Positions 43,051 through 52,949 of a stretch of DNA of 64,000 nt are shown here, piece by piece. The position numbers were made by a program, and so were the translations under genes. A model generated the notes under the pieces. It did not search any database. It had not been told where the DNA came from and saw only the letters and a list, made by a program, of their open reading frames with translations. Source of the stretch: Candidatus Limnocylindrales bacterium (GTDB lineage Bacteria; Moduliflexota; Moduliflexia; Moduliflexales; JAUQPW01); assembly GCA_035559535.1 (NCBI GenBank), contig DATMBG010000044.1:1-64000 (forward strand), given 5' to 3'. Position 1 is the first letter of the stretch. Every line of letters begins with the position of its first letter.

Positions 43051-43105
43051 TTAACTTTAAACCCGGGATTCCTTCCTGTTCCTTGCCTCTTGATTTTAAC
43101 TTTTT

Positions 43106-44341
43106 CTACTTAAACACCTCCAAGGGTAGGATAGCGGAGACGGCAAAGTTAGGAACGTCCACCAGATTTCCAATCCTGAGATCTACGGCTACACTACAAA
43201 GGGTGTAAGCTTGTTCCCGGGTCATATTTTTGTTTTTGACCAACCAATCAATCATCTGCAGGAGGGCGTCCCGTGCGGCTAAGGTAACATCTTCAGAAAG
43301 ATTCATTAAGGGGCCAATCCGGGTACCATCCAGGTATTGATTGTAGGGGACTACTTTACCTTCAGGTTTAATAGGAAATCCCACCGTTGCATAAAATTGG
43401 TCTGGGGCCAATTGTTTCAATTGATCGCCTCCTTCAAAGTGGGGTTGACGGACGAAGGCACCCAGTCCCTTACGGACTTCTACCTTAACTGTTACCGTTG
43501 CATCCATTTCAATGGCCGTTCCGGAAACCTCGCCGTCCCCTTGGGCAAAATGAACATCTCCTATGGAGAGGAGACAGCCTTTTACAAAGCAGGGTAGGAG
43601 GAGGGTTGTACCTTTCTGCATCTGCTTAATATCCATGTTACCCCCATTTTCCCTGGGCGGAATTGTCCGTAGACAGCGATCCTTATGGGTTCCCGTCGGA
43701 CCACAAACCTCCTTGGGTAGAGCATCTTTAGGCTCCGGTGGAAGCACGAAACCCCCCGCAGCCCTCAAAGCCTCTTCCCTTTTGTACATGATTTCGACTT
43801 CCTCAGGTCCAGGAGCAACTCCGATGGTTCCCATAAACCCATCGAAAGGAATTCTAACCCCCGGCATGTCAGGAGAAGTCGCTTCAAGTCGGTTCAGATC
43901 CCATCGTACGATATGGGGGTTAGGGAAAATATCCCTTAAGAATCCAAAACCCGGAACAATAACCGTGTAACCAAAAACGTCGGGCTCAATATCTATCAGA
44001 GTAACCGCGAGAACATCTCCTCGTTCGGCCCCGTTAATAAAAACAGGACCTGTCAGGGGATGAACGAGGTTCAGGTTTGCTGCTACGACATCGGCAGCTG
44101 TAGAGTTTCGAGTAAAAGCATGGTCAAAGGCATCTCGGGTTTCGTAGATGAGAATGTCGCCGGGTTCCGCCGTCTCTACAGGTTTAATAGCGGGATGCCA
44201 ACGATTATGGCATTTTGGATCGTCTGCACAGCGGGCTCCAGTCTTCGCGATCTTAAGGGTCTTGGCCAAAGCCAGGTCGGTTACTCTAAAAGCCAAACAA
44301 ACAGCCAAAATACATACTACCCAGAACCTCAACCTTAACAT
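43106..44341 (-). CDS. Exported acetamidase/formamidase family protein
   Basis: 411 residues from ATG 44341, placed after GGAGGATAA. An upstream in-frame ATG (44383) would bury the signal peptide. Signal: RFWVVCILAVCLAFRVTDLALA. FmdA_AmdA features: RWHPAIKPVETAEPGD, ETRDAFDHAF, HPLTGPVFINGAERGDVLAV and SIGDVHFAQGDGEVSGTAIE, with Asp/His/Glu metal-site candidates. The family hydrolyses formamide or acetamide to ammonia and acid. Cytoplasmic forms are usual, so export is notable and fits the exported amidohydrolase at 7985. Pairs of Cys (CADDPKCHN, CGPTGTHKDRC) may form periplasmic disulfides. Confidence 0.82.
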   Translation of the reverse strand: MLRLRFWVVCILAVCLAFRVTDLALAKTLKIAKTGARCADDPKCHNRWHPAIKPVETAEPGDILIYETRDAFDHAFTRNSTAADVVAANLNLVHPLTGPVFINGAERGDVLAVTLIDIEPDVFGYTVIVPGFGFLRDIFPNPHIVRWDLNRLEATSPDMPGVRIPFDGFMGTIGVAPGPEEVEIMYKREEALRAAGGFVLPPEPKDALPKEVCGPTGTHKDRCLRTIPPRENGGNMDIKQMQKGTTLLLPCFVKGCLLSIGDVHFAQGDGEVSGTAIEMDATVTVKVEVRKGLGAFVRQPHFEGGDQLKQLAPDQFYATVGFPIKPEGKVVPYNQYLDGTRIGPLMNLSEDVTLAARDALLQMIDWLVKNKNMTREQAYTLCSVAVDLRIGNLVDVPNFAVSAILPLEVFK

Positions 44342-44735
44342 TTTATCCTCCTTCCTCAGGAGTGGCCGCTGCACCCATGCCACTCATTTTTTTGTAGAGG
44401 CAATTCCCTGGGACTCCTCTGCTTGCAGGATAACTGCTCACCAGGCAACCCCTTCGAATCGTCCCCACAAATTAACGGCAAAACAGGGTGCCCCCGATGG
44501 GTATATAAACCATCCATACTAAACCCCTGCGGTTCCATTAAAAACAGTGAAGGCTATTCAGGAGATTAATATGGATAGGGTAGAGGTCGGTTCTACCACC
44601 TTATTCCTATTGAATCTTTTCAGGGTTCTGGCGTCAAGGAAAAAAATAATAAACAAAAAATCAAATTGTCTCCCCTCGAGTTTTAAACTTTCAAATCCGG
44701 ACTTTTGGCAGCCTGAGGGGACCGTATTTGTCCTG
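44342..44735. other. Leader of the formamidase gene and gap
   Basis: No gene. On the minus strand the 5' leader holds a GAGTGGC/GCCACTC stem (44360-44385, 12-base loop) just before the Shine-Dalgarno, and a larger GGGAC/GTCCC pairing further upstream. It could be a regulatory leader; no known riboswitch recognised. Confidence 0.35.
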
Positions 44736-47393
44736 CTATTCACAGGTTGGCCCGGGTTTTTCTTGGGATCTATCCAGTACCTCCCGTACCTTGTTCAACA
44801 AGACATCCGGTGTGAAAGGTTTCTGGAGAAAGGCCGTACCTGCCGCTAATACCCCATGATAAACCACGGTATTGTCTGTGTAACCGGACATGTATAGGAT
44901 CTTCATCTCCGGATGCGAGGGAGTTAGCCGTTCTGCAAGTTCACGACCACTCATTCCAGGCATCACTACGTCGGTCATCATGAGATGAATGGGGCCTGTA
45001 CGCTGCTCGCATACTAAAAGGGCTTCACTCCCATGTTGGGCTTCTAAAACCGTGTAGCCGTTTCTTCTCAGAATCCGACAAATTAAATCCCTTACCATCT
45101 TTTCATCCTCCACCACCAGGATGGTTTCAAAGACCCGGGAAGGTTCTAAAGGGGTAACGTCTGGTTTGAGAGTTTTAACAACTTCTTCAACACGAGGGAG
45201 GTAAACCTTAAAGGTAGTTCCTTGTCCGGGCTCGCTATATACCCAGATATTCCCTCCACTTTGCTTCACGATCCCATATACGGTGGATAAGCCTAAACCT
45301 GTTCCTTTACCCTGTTCTTTGGTAGTAAAGAACGGCTCGAAGAGACGAGACTGGGTTTCCTTGTCTATCCCAGAACCGGTATCACTCACGGCCAGCATCA
45401 CATAAGGACCGGCCTGGACCCCCATGTGCCCATGGGCATAAGTTTCATCCAATTCAACATTTGCTGTTTCGATGATAAGTCTACCACCCTGAGGCATGGC
45501 ATCCCGAGCATTGACTGCAAGGTTCATGATAACCTGTTCGATTTGTCCGGGATCTGCTTTCACGGATCCCAGGGTTGGGTCGGGAATGATAATCAGGTCA
45601 ATATCCTCCCCGATCAGACGTCGAAGCATTTTATTCATATCGGTCAGAATTACATTCAGATTTAGCACCTGAGGTTGAAGTATTTGCTTGCGACTGAAGG
45701 CCAGAAGTTGACGCGTCAGCGAGATAGCCCGCTCCCCAGCCTTTTTGATCTCTTCAAGGTCCTTACGAATTGGGTCTAGATGGCTGATCTGCCTCAGTAA
45801 GAGATCATTATAACCCATAATAATGGTTAACAGGTTATTGAAATCATGGGCCACGCCTCCTGCCAGTCTTCCAATGGCTTCCATCTTTTGGGACTGCCGG
45901 AACTGCTCTTCAAGCTTTTTTCGTTCGGTGATATCGGTGGAGATGCCACAAATCCCGTAGGGAACCCCCAGGGCATCGAAGAGGGGAAACTTGATGGAAA
46001 TATAGGTATGGGGGCCATCATCCTGCAGACAAATTTCTTCAAACTCCAGGGAGGTTCTGGCCGTAAGTACTTTTTCATCATTGACCCGAAAGGCATCGGC
46101 TATCTCCTTGGGAAATAGTTCGTAGTCGGTCTTCCCTGCAATGTGTTCCCTCGAGAGGTGAGTAAGGGTTTCATACCTGCGGTTAACCAGAAGGTATCGG
46201 TATCGGGTATCTTTAACGTAGATGACAGCCGGGGAGTTATCCAAAATGGCCTGGAGCCGTTCTTCACTTTTCCGTAAAGCTTCCTCAGCCCGTTTGCGTT
46301 CGGCCAGTTCTTGTTGGACTGCCGTATACAACCGGGCATTATCCAGGGCAATCGAGGCTAATTCGGCAAACTGGCCCAGTAATGCGATCTCATCATCTCC
46401 GAAGGTCCGACCCTCTTCCAGATAGGCCAGCCCGATGACTCCTACAACTTCCGAACCGGATTTAAGGGGTATTCCAATCTGGGCACGGACGCTATCCAAT
46501 TGGGGATCCGGCAATCGCTCTGGCCAGGTACTATAGTTATCCACCACCAAGGGCTGACCCGTTTGCCAGATCTTTCCGACCAACCCCTTACCGGGTCTTA
46601 CCCCATAATCAATGCGCTGACTATAGATCCCTATCCCTACTATCATCTCCGTACCTTTAGATCCCAGCAGATGGACATAACCATGTTGGGTACCCAGGAG
46701 TTCCCCGGCCCGTGTGATAATAACTTCCAGTAAATCGTGTAACTCCAACCGGTTCATTAAAGCCAGAGTTGTTTCATGTAAAGCGGCCAGGTAGTCATTT
46801 TGCCGGCGTAGTTTCTCCGCTGCCTGCTTACGTAGGGAAAGTTCTTTTTCCCGTTGATGGTGGCGGGCACTTTTAACGGCAATTCCAATATGATGGGCTA
46901 GGATCGACAAAAATTCCACGTCGCGTCGGGTAAAATATCCTTTCTCCCGGCTTCCTATACTGATCACACCCCATACTTTATCCAGACTTAAGATGGGAAC
47001 ACCCAGGTAAGAAGAAATTTGAAGGGATTCAAAGATGTTTTTTACTTTATACCCCTCTACTTCCTTTGTAAGGTCCTCAACAATTACAGATTGTTTAGAC
47101 CGGATGACCTGTTCCTCTAATCCTCTATAGAGAATGAGTCGATGCTCCTGGATCTCCCTGACCCTCTCAGAGGGAACGCCTTTTAGAACTTTCGGAATCA
47201 GCTTCTGATCTCCCGAGACCAGTAGAACGCCTGCAAAATCGGCCCCGGTGATTTCTATCGTCTTATCCAGGGAATAATTCAGTATTTTTTCCAGATCAAG
47301 GGACTGATTGATTTCGGCAGCAAGGGTATTAATTACCATCATCTGCCGATTTAGCTGATTTAAGGCCTCTTCTAGGGGGAGTTCATCTCTCAT
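44736..47393 (-). CDS. Hybrid sensor histidine kinase: GAF-GAF-PAS-HisKA-HATPase-REC
   Basis: 885 residues from ATG 47393 (AGGATATACC upstream). An in-frame ATG at 47507 would add 38 residues unlike the family. Two GAF domains ([20 protein letters not shown] onwards, and [19 protein letters not shown] onwards) come first. Then a PAS domain ([16 protein letters not shown]), the H-box [18 protein letters not shown]-box [15 protein letters not shown] boxes SDTGSGI and GKGTGLGLS, and a C-terminal receiver with Asp in [12 protein letters not shown] and Lys in FLQKPF. No transmembrane segment, so a soluble sensor. No DNA-binding response regulator is adjacent; output may pass through a phosphorelay elsewhere. 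Confidence 0.88.
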   Translation of the reverse strand: MRDELPLEEALNQLNRQMMVINTLAAEINQSLDLEKILNYSLDKTIEITGADFAGVLLVSGDQKLIPKVLKGVPSERVREIQEHRLILYRGLEEQVIRSKQSVIVEDLTKEVEGYKVKNIFESLQISSYLGVPILSLDKVWGVISIGSREKGYFTRRDVEFLSILAHHIGIAVKSARHHQREKELSLRKQAAEKLRRQNDYLAALHETTLALMNRLELHDLLEVIITRAGELLGTQHGYVHLLGSKGTEMIVGIGIYSQRIDYGVRPGKGLVGKIWQTGQPLVVDNYSTWPERLPDPQLDSVRAQIGIPLKSGSEVVGVIGLAYLEEGRTFGDDEIALLGQFAELASIALDNARLYTAVQQELAERKRAEEALRKSEERLQAILDNSPAVIYVKDTRYRYLLVNRRYETLTHLSREHIAGKTDYELFPKEIADAFRVNDEKVLTARTSLEFEEICLQDDGPHTYISIKFPLFDALGVPYGICGISTDITERKKLEEQFRQSQKMEAIGRLAGGVAHDFNNLLTIIMGYNDLLLRQISHLDPIRKDLEEIKKAGERAISLTRQLLAFSRKQILQPQVLNLNVILTDMNKMLRRLIGEDIDLIIIPDPTLGSVKADPGQIEQVIMNLAVNARDAMPQGGRLIIETANVELDETYAHGHMGVQAGPYVMLAVSDTGSGIDKETQSRLFEPFFTTKEQGKGTGLGLSTVYGIVKQSGGNIWVYSEPGQGTTFKVYLPRVEEVVKTLKPDVTPLEPSRVFETILVVEDEKMVRDLICRILRRNGYTVLEAQHGSEALLVCEQRTGPIHLMMTDVVMPGMSGRELAERLTPSHPEMKILYMSGYTDNTVVYHGVLAAGTAFLQKPFTPDVLLNKVREVLDRSQEKPGPTCE

Positions 47394-47628
47394 GGTATAT
47401 CCTGGGGGTAAGCCGGCGTGTCTGTTGAGATGGGACAAACCTATCACCTCATCCCTATAGCCTATAGAAGATTTCTGAATAAGGCTGCAGACCTCTATAT
47501 CTCTCAAGATTGCTGTACTATCTTACCCTCGCTTTCTCATGGGTTCGAGGGTTTTTCTGGTGAGCAAAAAGAGGTTTCCAACCTGCCTTCCCGGAACCCC
47601 TCTCTAATTAGTCGTTTCTAAAATACTA

Positions 47629-47672
47629 CCTTAAAGTAATATTTCAATAAAAAAATAAAGGTTACTTTAAGG
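47629..47672. promoter_or_regulatory. 11-bp inverted repeat, operator-like
   Basis: CCTTAAAGTAA (47629-47639) and its exact complement TTACTTTAAGG (47662-47672), 22 bases apart, in the divergent region. Possible regulator site, perhaps for the kinase gene. Confidence 0.35.
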
Positions 47673-47743
47673 CTCCAGGGGAGAAAGGATGGACCTTAAA
47701 AAGATGACCGGTTCCCAATTTTTCAAATACTTCTAAAATTTGG

Positions 47744-47771
47744 TTGACACAAAAATAAGATATCCTACGAT
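47744..47771 (+). promoter_or_regulatory. Sigma-70 promoter for ridA
   Basis: -35 TTGACA (47744-47749), a 16-bp spacer, -10 TACGAT (47766-47771). Confidence 0.6.
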
Positions 47772-47821
47772 GAGTTCATAAATTTACCTACCTTCAACCT
47801 GGATTACAAAACCTGAAACGT

Positions 47822-47889
47822 AAAACCTAAAAAACATAAAAGGTAAATCGTCCTATGTTTACGCTTTACCTTTTAGGTTTTATTTTTTT
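47822..47889 (+). terminator. Hairpin and T-run directly before ridA
   Basis: AAAACCTAAAA (47822-47832) pairs with TTTTAGGTTTT (47871-47881), with inner AAAAGGTAAA/TTTACCTTTT pairing. It is followed by a T-run that reaches the ridA ATG, leaving no Shine-Dalgarno. It could be an attenuator or simply a repeat. Confidence 0.4.
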
Positions 47890-47891
47890 TT

Positions 47892-48287
47892 ATGAATAAG
47901 ACTGTTATTAATCCTGAAACCGTTGCTAAGCCGATTAAACCTTATTATGCCAATGCCGTGAAAGTCGGTCCAGGAAATCTCTTATTCATTTCCGGGCAGG
48001 TCGCTTTGGATTCCAAAGGAAATCTGGTAGGAAAGGGAGATATCAAGGCCCAAACCCGGCAGGTTTTAGAGAATATTAAAGCCATTCTGGCTTCTGTAGG
48101 GGCCGGTATGGATAATATTGTAAAGGTAACGGTATTTCTCACAGATCTTCGAAATTTTGAAGCGGTTGCAGAGGTTCGTGCTGAATATTTCAGGGATAAT
48201 CCTCCCGCCAGCACTTTAGTAGGGGTCACGGCATTGGTCTCACCTGATTTTCTTATCGAGATTGAAGCCATTGCCATGGTAGATTAG
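47892..48287 (+). CDS. ridA: RidA family enamine/imine deaminase
   Basis: 131 residues. Family signatures: LLFISGQVALDSKGNLVGKG, QVLENIKAILASVGAGMDNI, KVTVFLTDLRNF and PPASTLVGVTALVSPDFLIEIEAIA, including the catalytic Arg equivalent region before EYF. RidA hydrolyses reactive 2-aminoacrylate-type imines released by PLP enzymes. The convergent D-aminoacylase gene suggests a local theme of amino-acid salvage. A T-run instead of a ribosome site precedes the ATG. Confidence 0.88.
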   Translation: MNKTVINPETVAKPIKPYYANAVKVGPGNLLFISGQVALDSKGNLVGKGDIKAQTRQVLENIKAILASVGAGMDNIVKVTVFLTDLRNFEAVAEVRAEYFRDNPPASTLVGVTALVSPDFLIEIEAIAMVD

Positions 48288-48333
48288 CCTGGTTAACTTC
48301 CTCTCAGATTAGGAGCAGATCTGGCTTTGATTT

Positions 48334-49911
48334 TTAGGTACGATGCCGGAGTAGCTGCCCCGGGCGCTCACCTGTGAATTGACCCCTGGCAATAACCGGA
48401 CGACCGTTGACAAAAACATAAGGAATCCCTTCAGGGAATTGGCGTGGATTTTCATAAGTAGCCCGGTCGCGAATGGTTTGAGGGTTAAAAATGACAACAT
48501 CCGCAGCCTTACCGGGTTTCAAGACCCCTCGATCCTTCAGTTGAAGGATTTCTGCAGGCAGGCCGGTCATCTTATAAATAGCTTCTTCCAAGGTAAGGAT
48601 ACCCAAGTCACGGGAGTAATGCCCCAGAATACGGGGGCAACTTCCGTAGACCCGGGGGTGGGGTTTACCACCCAGTAAACCATCGGTCCCCATAACCCGC
48701 CAGGGTGCACGGAGGATGGTTTGGATATCTTCTTCGCCGATGAGGAAGGTAATCATACCGACGGCAAAATTCTCTTCCAGTAAAAGCCGGACCACCGCAT
48801 CAAAGGGCTCGACCTTCCAGGATTGGGCAATATCTGCCAGGGTACGCCCTTCCAGATCCTTGTTACGGTCAGAAGCCGTATAAGAGATCAGAATACGATC
48901 ATACCCCGCTTCCAACACCATACTACGCTTGCCTGGAACTCCCTGCTCCATCTCGATTTTCATGCGCATCAGGGCTTCCGGGTCTTGTAGGCGACGACGG
49001 AGTTGTTCAACACCTCCCGTATAGGCCCAGGTTGGTAACAAGGCTCCGAGCATGGTACTACCTGCTTCATAAGGATATTGATCGGCCGTAATCTTTAACC
49101 CACTGGCCCGACCTTCTTCAATACGCTGGATCAAACGAGGGGCTTTGCCCCAGTTGTTGCGACCCGAGACTTTTAAATGAGAAATATGGAGATGAACGCC
49201 AGAAGCCCGGGAAACCTCGAAGACCTCATCCAGGGCCGACCAGATATAATCCCCCTCATTTCGCATATGGGTCACGAAAATTCCGCCATATCTGGCTACA
49301 ATCCGATTGAGATATACCAATTCCCGCCTATCAGCATAAGCACAGGGAACATAGATCAGCCCGGTGGACATACCAAAAGCCCCTTCCTTCAGAGATTGCT
49401 CTACTAACTGACCCATCTGACGTAATTCTTCATCGGTTGCGATCCGATCATCCATACCCATGACACAGAGTCGAACGTTGCCATGACCGACCAGTGTTGC
49501 AATATTGAGAGCAGGACGGGGAAGCCGGTTGAGATATTGATCTGCATTCCTCCAATTCCAGGGGATGGGTGGATTACCGTCCAGTCCTGACAGGTGAGTC
49601 CGCCACAGGTCCGTAGCTTCAGGTATCATGGGAAAAGTACCCAGGCCGTCTTGACCGAAAAGCTCTGTAGTTATACCCTGCGCAACTTTCGCAGGAAGAT
49701 CCGGCTCCGTGAAAAGCATCAATTGGGAGTGGGTATGCATATCGATAAAACCAGGACAAACGATCATCCCGGTAGCTTCAATAACCTCACCAACCGGGGG
49801 AAGATGGGGGGCAACTGCCTCAATTCTCCCATCACGTATCAATATATCGGCCGGAAAGCGCGGGGCTCCGGTACCGTCGATGATGGTGCCATGTTGAATG
49901 GTGTAGTCCAT
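48334..49911 (-). CDS. N-acyl-D-amino-acid deacylase (D-aminoacylase)
   Basis: 525 residues from ATG 49911 with AAGGAAGGA upstream. The frame continues further 5' but that part has no family similarity. Motifs of the D-aminoacylase amidohydrolases: TIIDGTGAPRFPADILIRDG, GFIDMHTHSQLMLF (HxH metal site), VGHGNVRLCVMGMDD, THMRNEGDYIW, HISHLKVSGRNNWG and the C-terminal VFVNGRPVIARGQFTGERPG. It releases D-amino acids from N-acyl forms in the cytoplasm. Convergent with ridA. Confidence 0.9.
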   Translation of the reverse strand: MDYTIQHGTIIDGTGAPRFPADILIRDGRIEAVAPHLPPVGEVIEATGMIVCPGFIDMHTHSQLMLFTEPDLPAKVAQGITTELFGQDGLGTFPMIPEATDLWRTHLSGLDGNPPIPWNWRNADQYLNRLPRPALNIATLVGHGNVRLCVMGMDDRIATDEELRQMGQLVEQSLKEGAFGMSTGLIYVPCAYADRRELVYLNRIVARYGGIFVTHMRNEGDYIWSALDEVFEVSRASGVHLHISHLKVSGRNNWGKAPRLIQRIEEGRASGLKITADQYPYEAGSTMLGALLPTWAYTGGVEQLRRRLQDPEALMRMKIEMEQGVPGKRSMVLEAGYDRILISYTASDRNKDLEGRTLADIAQSWKVEPFDAVVRLLLEENFAVGMITFLIGEEDIQTILRAPWRVMGTDGLLGGKPHPRVYGSCPRILGHYSRDLGILTLEEAIYKMTGLPAEILQLKDRGVLKPGKAADVVIFNPQTIRDRATYENPRQFPEGIPYVFVNGRPVIARGQFTGERPGQLLRHRT

Positions 49912-50119
49912 AAATATTCCTTCCTTAAGCGTCAGGCCATGGAATGACTTTCCATGAGTAGTTCCTTTTCTCTTTTTATCATAATCTGAGATGAGGGAGA
50001 GCCTTGAAGGAGGTGTTCCCAGACAAAGCCTCCAGGGTACTGAGCAAGATCCTTGAGTCAACAGCCTGAAAGCGGAGCCTGGAAAGAAGAAGACAGGGTC
50101 AGGGATCCACAGGCTCTGC

Positions 50120-51151
50120 TTACCCTTCGCCTGCTCCATTCATCCCACGTCGGTAAATTTCCTTGATCACACTTTCCAGTCTCGGCTCTTGTACATTTAA
50201 ATCTGCAATATCCAGACTATTCAGAAGTCCCCCGATAAGTTCTGGAACATCCTGTTCCAGGGTATTAACTTCCAGAGATACAAACTTTTGCCTTTGCTCC
50301 AGAACCCGAGTTTTTTTGAGAATTTCCCTTAGGAGAGCCGGATTTTTAATCCCATGATATTCGAACTCAATCCGCTTCCATTGAACGTATTTTCTTTTGA
50401 TTTCCGTCAGAGGTCCATCGTAGATAATCCTCCCTTCATCAATGATCAGAATCCGCTCACATAGGGCTTCAATATCATTCATATCATGGGTGGTGAGCAT
50501 GATGGTTGTTTTATCCTCCTGATTGATCCGGGTCAGAAAATTCCGGATCTCCTCTTTTGCCAGCACATCCAATCCGATGGTCGGCTCGTCCAGGAAGACA
50601 ACTTCAGGCTTATGGAGTAAAGATGCCGCTATCTCACATCGCATGCGCTCTCCCAAGGAGAGTTTACGGACTGGGATATGGAGAAACTGGTCGATTTTAA
50701 GAATTTCTGAGAAGAGGTCCAGCCGTTCTTGAAAGGTTTTAGGATTCAACTCATAGATGTCTCGATAAAGCCGAAAGGAATCGATGACCGGGATATCAAA
50801 CTCCAGCAGGCTACGGTTTCCAAATACCACCCCGATGTGATAAGTATATTCATATCTTTGTTTGTAAGGAACAAATCCGGCTACCTGGACCTCCCCCTCG
50901 GTAGGAGTTAAGACACCCGTCAAAATCTTAATGGTGGTGCTTTTCCCGGCCCCATTAGGCCCCACATAACCGATAAACTCTCCCTTTTTAACCTCAAAGG
51001 AGATATGTTTTAAAACCCTTTTCGTTTCCCACTCCCGATAAAAGATACTCCAGATTTTTTTAGCCAGGCTCGGATTAACATCCTTTTTAGGAACTTTAAA
51101 GTCTTTAACAAGTTGATGTACTTTGATGATCGTATCCACTTTAACCCCCAT
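50120..51151 (-). CDS. ABC-2 exporter ATPase (COG4586 type)
   Basis: 343 residues. Walker A YVGPNGAGKSTTIKIL, signature RKLSLGERMRCEIAA, Walker B VVFLDEPTIGLD and H-loop LTTHDMNDIEAL. The N-terminal extension with REWETKRVLKHISFEVKKGE and the C-terminal ~100 residues match the ABC-2 subfamily of uncharacterised exporters (COG4586), found with two DUF990-like permeases as here. It overlaps the downstream end of permease 1's gene by 11 bases. Substrate unknown; possibly a lipid, glycan or drug. Confidence 0.88.
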   Translation of the reverse strand: MGVKVDTIIKVHQLVKDFKVPKKDVNPSLAKKIWSIFYREWETKRVLKHISFEVKKGEFIGYVGPNGAGKSTTIKILTGVLTPTEGEVQVAGFVPYKQRYEYTYHIGVVFGNRSLLEFDIPVIDSFRLYRDIYELNPKTFQERLDLFSEILKIDQFLHIPVRKLSLGERMRCEIAASLLHKPEVVFLDEPTIGLDVLAKEEIRNFLTRINQEDKTTIMLTTHDMNDIEALCERILIIDEGRIIYDGPLTEIKRKYVQWKRIEFEYHGIKNPALLREILKKTRVLEQRQKFVSLEVNTLEQDVPELIGGLLNSLDIADLNVQEPRLESVIKEIYRRGMNGAGEG

Positions 51152-51950
51152 AACTATTATACCATGCCAGTCCTTTCTGATAGAGAATCTTAGAGAAAAT
51201 CATGAAGCATACTGTCCAGATGAGTTGAAGTCCGAGTTGATGGAGGGCTTCTGGGACCGGATATTTCTTTAAATACAGATAGACCGGATTAAACAACATG
51301 TATTTAAAGGGCAAAAGCGAAGCCACGGTAAGAAGGGTACCTGGAAACATCGTTAAGGGGATCAACTCTCCACTGAAAAACATGCGTATGCTGCGAACAG
51401 CTTGAGTAATCCCAAAGATTTCATCGGCCCAAAAGGACAAGAGCCCGATGCTGAAGTAGAAAAAGTAGTTGAGGCAAATAGCCAGAACAAAAGACGCGCC
51501 AAAAAGAAGCCAATAGACCAGGTCATCGAGTATATACCAGCCCATCACAAAACTCACTATAAGAAATAGCCCTATACTCAGCAGGCCATCGACCAGGGTA
51601 TTAAAATTTAATTTAAAAAAGACATATTTCTGAAATGTGACTGGCCGGGTGATAATAGCCGTTAACTGCCCACTTTTGATAATTTCTTCAATTTCTTCAG
51701 AAGTCTCCGTAAAGGGGAAGCTAATAAATATAAACCGGGCCAGAACCATATAAACGAAAAATCGAGAAAACTCCATCCCCCCCAGTTCAGTCTTGCCTGA
51801 AAACCTGAAGATGAGTTTCCAAAGAAAGTAAACAATGATCAGGTACATGGGTATTTCCAAATACCGCATGAGGAAGTCGAATTTAAACTCGTTTACCCGT
51901 TTAAAGCTGATTCTAATAAGGGAGAGATACTTGGCTTCTATGATTCTCAT
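51141..51950 (-). CDS. ABC-2 type permease, COG3694-like
   Basis: 269 residues, six hydrophobic segments, with LEIPMYLIIVYFLWKLIFRF, EEIIKSGQLTAIITRPV and GELIPLTMFPGTLLTVASLLPF. The last is the hallmark (GELIPL..FP..L....LPF) of the two paired permease families that work with COG4586 ATPases. Forms the channel with the gene at 51996. The start is backed by no strong ribosome site, but the gene order and overlap with the ATPase support one operon. Confidence 0.85.
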   Translation of the reverse strand: MRIIEAKYLSLIRISFKRVNEFKFDFLMRYLEIPMYLIIVYFLWKLIFRFSGKTELGGMEFSRFFVYMVLARFIFISFPFTETSEEIEEIIKSGQLTAIITRPVTFQKYVFFKLNFNTLVDGLLSIGLFLIVSFVMGWYILDDLVYWLLFGASFVLAICLNYFFYFSIGLLSFWADEIFGITQAVRSIRMFFSGELIPLTMFPGTLLTVASLLPFKYMLFNPVYLYLKKYPVPEALHQLGLQLIWTVCFMIFSKILYQKGLAWYNSYGG

Positions 51951-51995
51951 AATTCTAACTTTTAACCTTTTAAACCCTGAAAAGGGAGTAACTCT

Positions 51996-52949
51996 CTAAC
52001 CCCCGACGTTTTCATACCGTCGAATTCCTCGTCTCCAGACCTGATAAACCAGATAAGTCCAAAGACTTGCAATAAGTAACTCACCACTGAGAACCCCGAG
52101 ACCTTGGATCACCGGAAACTCAACCAAAACAAGGGTTGGATAGGTAGCGATAAAAATAACCGGCAGGAAAACCGTAAAAAATGCGATGACGAGTTTTGGA
52201 AAGATCGTGATTGGGTACCGGTTGATCAGAAACCCGGCTTGAAGTAATTCGGTAAAAGCATTAGTACGTCCCAACCAGAAGGAAAGGGACTGCAAGAAGA
52301 TGGTAACCATCATAATCAAATAGGTCCCTATAAATACTATTAACAGGGCCAGAACCATCTTGAATAAGGTCACACTGATATGGTATCGGATCAAAACGAC
52401 CCCAATCATTACAAGACCTAGGGACGCTTCAAACAATCGATAGATCAAAAGGTTTTGACCGATGATGGCAAAAAGGACGCTGACAGGGCGGACCAGGAAG
52501 ACATCCAGATCTCCTTTGACAATGCGTCGGTTAATCGTCCACATGGCCCAGAAAACGACCATTAAGGATTGATTAAAAAACACAAACCCGGTAAGAATGG
52601 TCAGGGTAGGAAATTCCCATTCCTGGAGCTGAGGAATGTGATTTAAGATAATACGCCAAAAATAGATATAAATAAAAAGAGTTACAATCTGTTGGGTATT
52701 ATTTAAGAAAAAGTTAAACTTATATTCCGTGCTCCGCTTCCAGCTAATAACGGCAAACCGATAGAAGAGCCTCAGGTGTTTCAGGATATAGGCCAGCTTG
52801 CTGGTTCGGTCCCAGGGACTTTTTTCTGAAGTCTGCCTGACAGGCCTGGATATTCCTTCTACCCGCTGGTCGGATCCATTGAGATCAGACGTTAAGGTAT
52901 TTTCCGCCACTTGATCTGTAAGAGGGGATTTTTCTGGATTAATTCCCAT
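51996..52949 (-). CDS. ABC-2 type permease, COG4587-like
   Basis: 317 residues from ATG 52949, which overlaps the preceding DUF3105 gene by 11 bases. An in-frame ATG at 53006 would overlap it by 68. A hydrophilic N-terminal stretch of about 55 residues precedes six hydrophobic segments: LFYRFAVISWKRSTEYKFNF, NQSLMVVFWAMWTINRRIVKG, then DVFLVRPVSVLFAI, the GDLD.FL.RPV motif typical of these permeases. The N-terminal extension is unlike the family and may be a recent addition or a wrongly chosen start. Confidence 0.8.
   Translation of the reverse strand: MGINPEKSPLTDQVAENTLTSDLNGSDQRVEGISRPVRQTSEKSPWDRTSKLAYILKHLRLFYRFAVISWKRSTEYKFNFFLNNTQQIVTLFIYIYFWRIILNHIPQLQEWEFPTLTILTGFVFFNQSLMVVFWAMWTINRRIVKGDLDVFLVRPVSVLFAIIGQNLLIYRLFEASLGLVMIGVVLIRYHISVTLFKMVLALLIVFIGTYLIMMVTIFLQSLSFWLGRTNAFTELLQAGFLINRYPITIFPKLVIAFFTVFLPVIFIATYPTLVLVEFPVIQGLGVLSGELLIASLWTYLVYQVWRRGIRRYENVGG

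Larger units (their letters stand above)
47394..47891. other. Divergent regulatory region between kinase and ridA
   Basis: About 500 bases without a gene, carrying an 11-bp dyad (47629-47672), the ridA promoter (47744) and a terminator-like hairpin (47822-47881). Confidence 0.5.
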
